The notes beneath the pieces were generated by a model. The model worked only from the letters and a program-made list of their open reading frames with translations. It had not been told where the DNA came from and made no database searches. The position numbers and the translations under genes are program-made. From JAKQHY01 sp034429475 (GTDB lineage Bacteria > Chloroflexota > Anaerolineae > B4-G1 > SLSP01), in contig DAOUGD010000271.1 in the NCBI GenBank assembly GCA_034429475.1, positions 1-8,358 of the forward strand: 8,358 nucleotides of DNA, in the 5' to 3' direction. Below are positions 5,359 through 8,358 of this stretch, piece by piece; the first letter of the stretch is position 1; the number at the start of each line of letters is the position of its first letter.

Positions 5359-5435
5359 TGCAAAGAAACCTTTCACTAAAAGACACCGGGATTTTGCCAT
5401 TCACTGATTCTTACTTTCACGGAAAGGAAAAACAT

Positions 5436-6410
5436 ATGTCAGAGATTACCTATAACTCAATCAAACCATTGCTGGTTCAGGAAGAAGTGCGGGGACGTGG
5501 TGTGTATTGCACCTTTCGCTGCCCAGTCTCCGGCTTCTCCATCAATGCCAGCGCGACCATCGAATTCAGCGCGGGGCAGCAGATAGCCGACCGGGCACAG
5601 AAGACCATCAAGCGGCGGATGCTGTCCACGGCGCGGTCGGCGGTGACGCGCTCCATCACCAAGGCGCTCGGCCACAACCTATTGGGCCAACTGGGGCGCG
5701 ATTTGACCCACACGGCTTCGATGGAAATTACGCGCAAGGCAACCCAGCCCGCCGTTTCCTCGGCAATGAGAGAGGCCGCGGTCATCGCCGCCTTTGAGAA
5801 GGTCGCCGGACGCTTTGTATGGGATAAGACGCATCAACGCTGGATCGCGCTCAATGCCGGTGCGGAAACCTTAAGTGATTTCGACCGGCAAGTCCAAACC
5901 GTGCCGGTCACTCAGGCGTACGACCTCGGTGTGTTGGTGCGCATGTTGGCCGAAATTGCCAACGCCGACCGCAAAGTCAGTGCGGAAGAGAAAGCGCTGC
6001 TGACCGCGTTCCTCCCCCCTACCCTGGAGGAGAACGTCAACGAGTTACTGCGACGCCCGCCGCTCTCCGGCGTCGAACTGGAAGAGACGACCGCCGGCCT
6101 CACGCGCGAGACGCTCTTGATGTTGGCGTGGGGCATGGCGCTCACGGACGAGAAACTCGCGGCCCAAGAACAGACGCGCCTGACAGACTTCGCCGCCGGG
6201 TTGAGGGTGGCGCCCGCGCGCGAGGCTGAATTGAAAAATTATGCGCAAAGCTACGTGCTGGAGCACTTCTTCGCAGAGGCTTATGCCGGCGGTAAATTCG
6301 ATGCGCGCCGCCAGCAGCGCGCGTTACAGGCAGCGGTTGAGCTCGGTATGACCGAAACCGAGGCCGAGCGCGCCGATGTCCGTTATCGCAAACGCGCCGG
6401 AGTTATCTAA
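5436..6410 (+). CDS. TerB-like domain protein of unknown function
   Basis: A 324-residue cytoplasmic protein without signal peptide or membrane segments. The N-terminal part (1-45) contains C-T-F-R-C-P-V-S-G with Cys25 and Cys29, a possible but incomplete metal site. Residues ~45-125 are helical and rich in Ala, Arg and Thr, followed by F-V-W-D-K-x-x-x-R-W-I-A (127-138). Residues ~160-275 read as a tellurite-resistance TerB-like helical bundle: L-A-E-I-A-N-A-D-R-K-V-S-A-E-E-K-A-L-L (171-189) has the typical acidic A-D-x-x-V-x-x-x-E pattern, and a related helix pair recurs at 226-258. A role in tellurite resistance does not follow; TerB-like domains occur in many membrane-associated or stress contexts. 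I chose the ATG at 5436, preceded by GGAAAGGA, because the upstream TTG at 5358 overlaps the -10 box. It abuts the permease gene with no gap, so the two are very likely co-expressed and functionally linked. Confidence 0.75.
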   Translation: MSEITYNSIKPLLVQEEVRGRGVYCTFRCPVSGFSINASATIEFSAGQQIADRAQKTIKRRMLSTARSAVTRSITKALGHNLLGQLGRDLTHTASMEITRKATQPAVSSAMREAAVIAAFEKVAGRFVWDKTHQRWIALNAGAETLSDFDRQVQTVPVTQAYDLGVLVRMLAEIANADRKVSAEEKALLTAFLPPTLEENVNELLRRPPLSGVELEETTAGLTRETLLMLAWGMALTDEKLAAQEQTRLTDFAAGLRVAPAREAELKNYAQSYVLEHFFAEAYAGGKFDARRQQRALQAAVELGMTETEAERADVRYRKRAGVI

Positions 6411-8282
6411 ATGACGCTATCCATTGTGTTGCTCCTGATTATTCTGGCAGCAGCAATTGTTCTCTTCTCATGGGAACAATTGCCGGCCGATGTGGTGGCG
6501 ATGGGGCTGCTGTTGGTGCTGATCCTGGCCGGTCTGCTGCCCCCCAACCAGGCCTTTGCCAGCTTTGGCAGCGACACAGTGATCATGATTTTTGGATTGC
6601 TGGTCCTCACGACCACGTTGGTGCATACTGGCGTGGTCGAAACGGCCGGACGGCTTCTGCTGCGGCTCACCGGGCAAACGTCCCACCGGTTGCTGCTGGT
6701 CATTATGGTCGCCGCCGCCACCCTGAGCGCTTTCATCAGCAACACCGCCACGACGGCGTTGTTTATGCCCATCACTATCACGCTGACGCGGCGCTTGAAA
6801 CTCAGCGCGTCCAAACTGCTCATGCCCCTGGCCTTTGCGACCATCCTCGCCAGTTCCATCACCTTGATCAGCTCCTCCACCAACGTCGTCGTCAGTGGTC
6901 TGATCCAACTCCACGATATGCCCCCCCTGGGCATGTTTGAGATGACCGCCGTAGGACTGCCCATCGCCGCGGCGGGCTTGCTTTATATGTTGCTGATCGG
7001 GCAGCGGCTGATCCCGGATCGGGGCGCGCAAGAAAGCCCTGACGCCGCTTCCGACGCGCGGCCTTATCTGAGCGAGGTGACCCTTCAGGCAGGGAGCGCC
7101 CTGGTGGGCAAGACGCTGCGCGAGGCGCGCCTGGGCCACGATATGGATTTGACGGTGCTGCGCGTCGTCCGCAATCGCAACCGCTACCTGACGCCCCAGG
7201 CCGACTTACGCATCGAGATCGGCGATAAACTGCTGATCAAAGGGCCGCGGAATCCATTGTTGGAATTTGCCTTAAGCAACGCGCCGGCTTCCCCCCAGCC
7301 ACAGCCCATGCCAGAGATGGTGGAAACACACAACGCCACGCCACCGGAGGGCGAGACTGTGGCCGGCGCGGCAGAAGACGCCCGCCCCATTGACGCTTTT
7401 CCCCGACTTGGGACCAACATCCACACAGAGGACATTCAGACGGTGGAAGCGATCTTGCTGCCGCGTTCGCCCTTTATCGGGCGCACACTGAGCGATATCC
7501 GCCTGCGGCAGACCTACGGGCTACAGGTGTTAGGGCTGAACCGGCACGGCACGAATATTTACCGCAAGTTGAGCACGGTCAGGTTCAGCACCGGCGACCA
7601 ATGGTTGGTGCAGGGGCCGCGCGCCGTCATCGCCGAGTTGGACCGCGAGAACGTTTTCCGCGTCATTGACGATCTCAACATTCAACGTCCCAAGCGGCAG
7701 CGCGAGCCGCTGGCGCTCGCCATCTTTGGCGGCGTGTTGCTGATAGCCGCGCTCAATTGGCTGCCCCTGCCGGCGGCGATCTGGGCCGGTGTGCTGCTGG
7801 TCTTTGTCACCGGCTGCATCAATCCCAGCACCGCCTACCGCACTATTGAATGGAAAATCCTGATAGTCATCGGCAGCATGTTGGCTCTGGGGCGGGCCAT
7901 GGAATATACCGGGACGGCGGCCTTTTTGGCGCACCAAATCATCGCCGTGATCCCGCACGCGCAGCCGCTGGTTCTGTTAAGCGCGTTCTTCGGGCTGACG
8001 ATGGCGTTGACGCAGCCAATGTCCAACCAGGCGGCGGCCGCCATTGTGCTTCCCATCGCCCTGGAGACTGCCCGGCAACTGGGACTCAATCCGCGCACGT
8101 TTGCCATTATGATCGCCGTGGGCGCCAGTTGCTCCTTCATCACCCCGCTGGAACCGGCTTGCCTGATCGTTTACGGGCCGGGACGCTACAAGTTTATGGA
8201 CTTCGTCAAAGTGGGCTTCTTCTTGACCCTTTTGATTTACCTGATCGCCATCGTCATGGTTCCCTGGCTATGGCCTTTGTGA
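6411..8282 (+). CDS. SLC13/DASS-type permease with two central TrkA-C (RCK-C) domains
   Basis: A 623-residue inner-membrane transporter of the ion-transporter superfamily, probably moving an anion (sulfate, dicarboxylate or similar) with Na+ or H+. Residues ~1-200 form the first set of membrane helices, with the signature I-S-N-T-A-T-T-A-L-F-M-P (109-120) and S-S-S-T-N (154-158). Residues ~220-280 and ~342-405 are two TrkA-C domains, each ending in G-D-x-x-L-x-x-G-P-like motifs (271-279; 395-403), which usually bind small ligands and gate transport. They are joined by a Pro/Gln-rich linker (291-311). Residues ~432-623 are the second membrane half, with S-N-Q-A-A-A (538-543) and T-P-L-E-P-A-C-L-I-V-Y-G-P-G-R-Y (578-593). 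Many family members have T-P-x-G-x-Q-T-N at the last site; here Asn is absent. The ATG directly follows the TAA of the TerB-like gene, with GGAG 8 bases upstream inside it. The substrate cannot be assigned. Confidence 0.88.
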   Translation: MTLSIVLLLIILAAAIVLFSWEQLPADVVAMGLLLVLILAGLLPPNQAFASFGSDTVIMIFGLLVLTTTLVHTGVVETAGRLLLRLTGQTSHRLLLVIMVAAATLSAFISNTATTALFMPITITLTRRLKLSASKLLMPLAFATILASSITLISSSTNVVVSGLIQLHDMPPLGMFEMTAVGLPIAAAGLLYMLLIGQRLIPDRGAQESPDAASDARPYLSEVTLQAGSALVGKTLREARLGHDMDLTVLRVVRNRNRYLTPQADLRIEIGDKLLIKGPRNPLLEFALSNAPASPQPQPMPEMVETHNATPPEGETVAGAAEDARPIDAFPRLGTNIHTEDIQTVEAILLPRSPFIGRTLSDIRLRQTYGLQVLGLNRHGTNIYRKLSTVRFSTGDQWLVQGPRAVIAELDRENVFRVIDDLNIQRPKRQREPLALAIFGGVLLIAALNWLPLPAAIWAGVLLVFVTGCINPSTAYRTIEWKILIVIGSMLALGRAMEYTGTAAFLAHQIIAVIPHAQPLVLLSAFFGLTMALTQPMSNQAAAAIVLPIALETARQLGLNPRTFAIMIAVGASCSFITPLEPACLIVYGPGRYKFMDFVKVGFFLTLLIYLIAIVMVPWLWPL

Positions 8283-8335
8283 CATCAAGCGGACAGACTT
8301 GCACCTCAAGGCGCGGATTTTAAGGGCGTTTTTTC

Positions 8336-8358
8336 GCAGGCGGGTTACGCCCGCCTGC
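8336..8358. repeat. Perfect hairpin GCAGGCGGG-TTACG-CCCGCCTGC at the window edge
   Basis: A 9-bp perfect stem around TTACG, preceded by a T6 tract (8329-8334) and a short run of C and G. It starts 53 bp after the permease stop and reaches the last base, so the stem may continue outside. It would serve as a terminator for the permease transcript only if a T-run follows on the right. Its core matches that of the repeat at 835-870. Confidence 0.75.

Noticed and set aside
5345..5360. AGGAGG followed after 7 bases by TTG as start of the TerB-like gene
   Set aside because: The AGGAGG lies in the spacer of a TTGCCC-17-TATACT promoter and the TTG overlaps the -10 box, so it would not be transcribed from that promoter. 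The ATG at 5436 has its own binding site. If another promoter exists, this start would become possible.
6468..7139. Minus-strand frame of 223 codons opposite the permease
   Set aside because: Gln/Gly/His-rich antisense shadow of membrane-helix codons, with no domain.

Overview
The window is bacterial, GC-rich in its genes, with AT-richer gaps full of short-word palindromes. The gene content and the intergenic vocabulary (words such as ACGGATT, ACGCAGAT, AACGTCA and GGGTTACGCCC arranged as inverted repeats) look to me like a member of the Chloroflexota (Anaerolineae/Ardenticatenia-like). That assignment is from memory of such genomes and was not searched.

Left edge (1-641, minus strand): the first 25 codons of a probable transposase with a zinc-ribbon-like start, overlapping the 3' end of a RimJ/RimL-type GNAT acetyltransferase gene. 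The last ~30 residues of the acetyltransferase appear to be read from insertion-sequence DNA. The 412-bp gap that follows (642-1053) holds a 15-bp perfect odd palindrome, a ~100-bp compound palindromic repeat and a good sigma-70-type promoter for the next genes.

Middle (1054-4183, plus strand): a cell-wall peptide recycling module. A signal-less SH3b-SH3b-NlpC/P60 endopeptidase (YkfC-like) is followed by an enolase-superfamily L-Ala-D/L-Glu epimerase (YkfB-like). Together they would release L-Ala-D-Glu from murein peptides and epimerise it to L-Ala-L-Glu for ordinary peptidases. A third gene in the same direction encodes a uroporphyrinogen decarboxylase (URO-D) superfamily protein. A second, divergent URO-D-like gene (4259-5236, minus) converges on it, with a long hairpin between the two stops.

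Right (5436-8282, plus strand): a two-gene unit transcribed from a clear TTGCCC-17-TATACT promoter. A TerB-like-domain cytoplasmic protein abuts, with no gap, an SLC13/DASS-type permease carrying two central TrkA-C (RCK-C) domains. The window ends inside or at the edge of another GGGTTACGCCC hairpin.

The most unusual features are: (i) three of four consecutive gene ends between 1903 and 4259 have a differently worded tandem/inverted repeat overlapping or within 8 bp of the stop codon, one of which supplies the end of the epimerase reading frame; (ii) the two URO-D-like proteins lack the His-x-Cys zinc motif of corrinoid methyltransferases, having H-T-D-G-H and Y-T-S-D-G-D at the equivalent place; (iii) the TerB/SLC13 pair. 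I found no CRISPR array, rRNA or tRNA, and no defence system that I can support.
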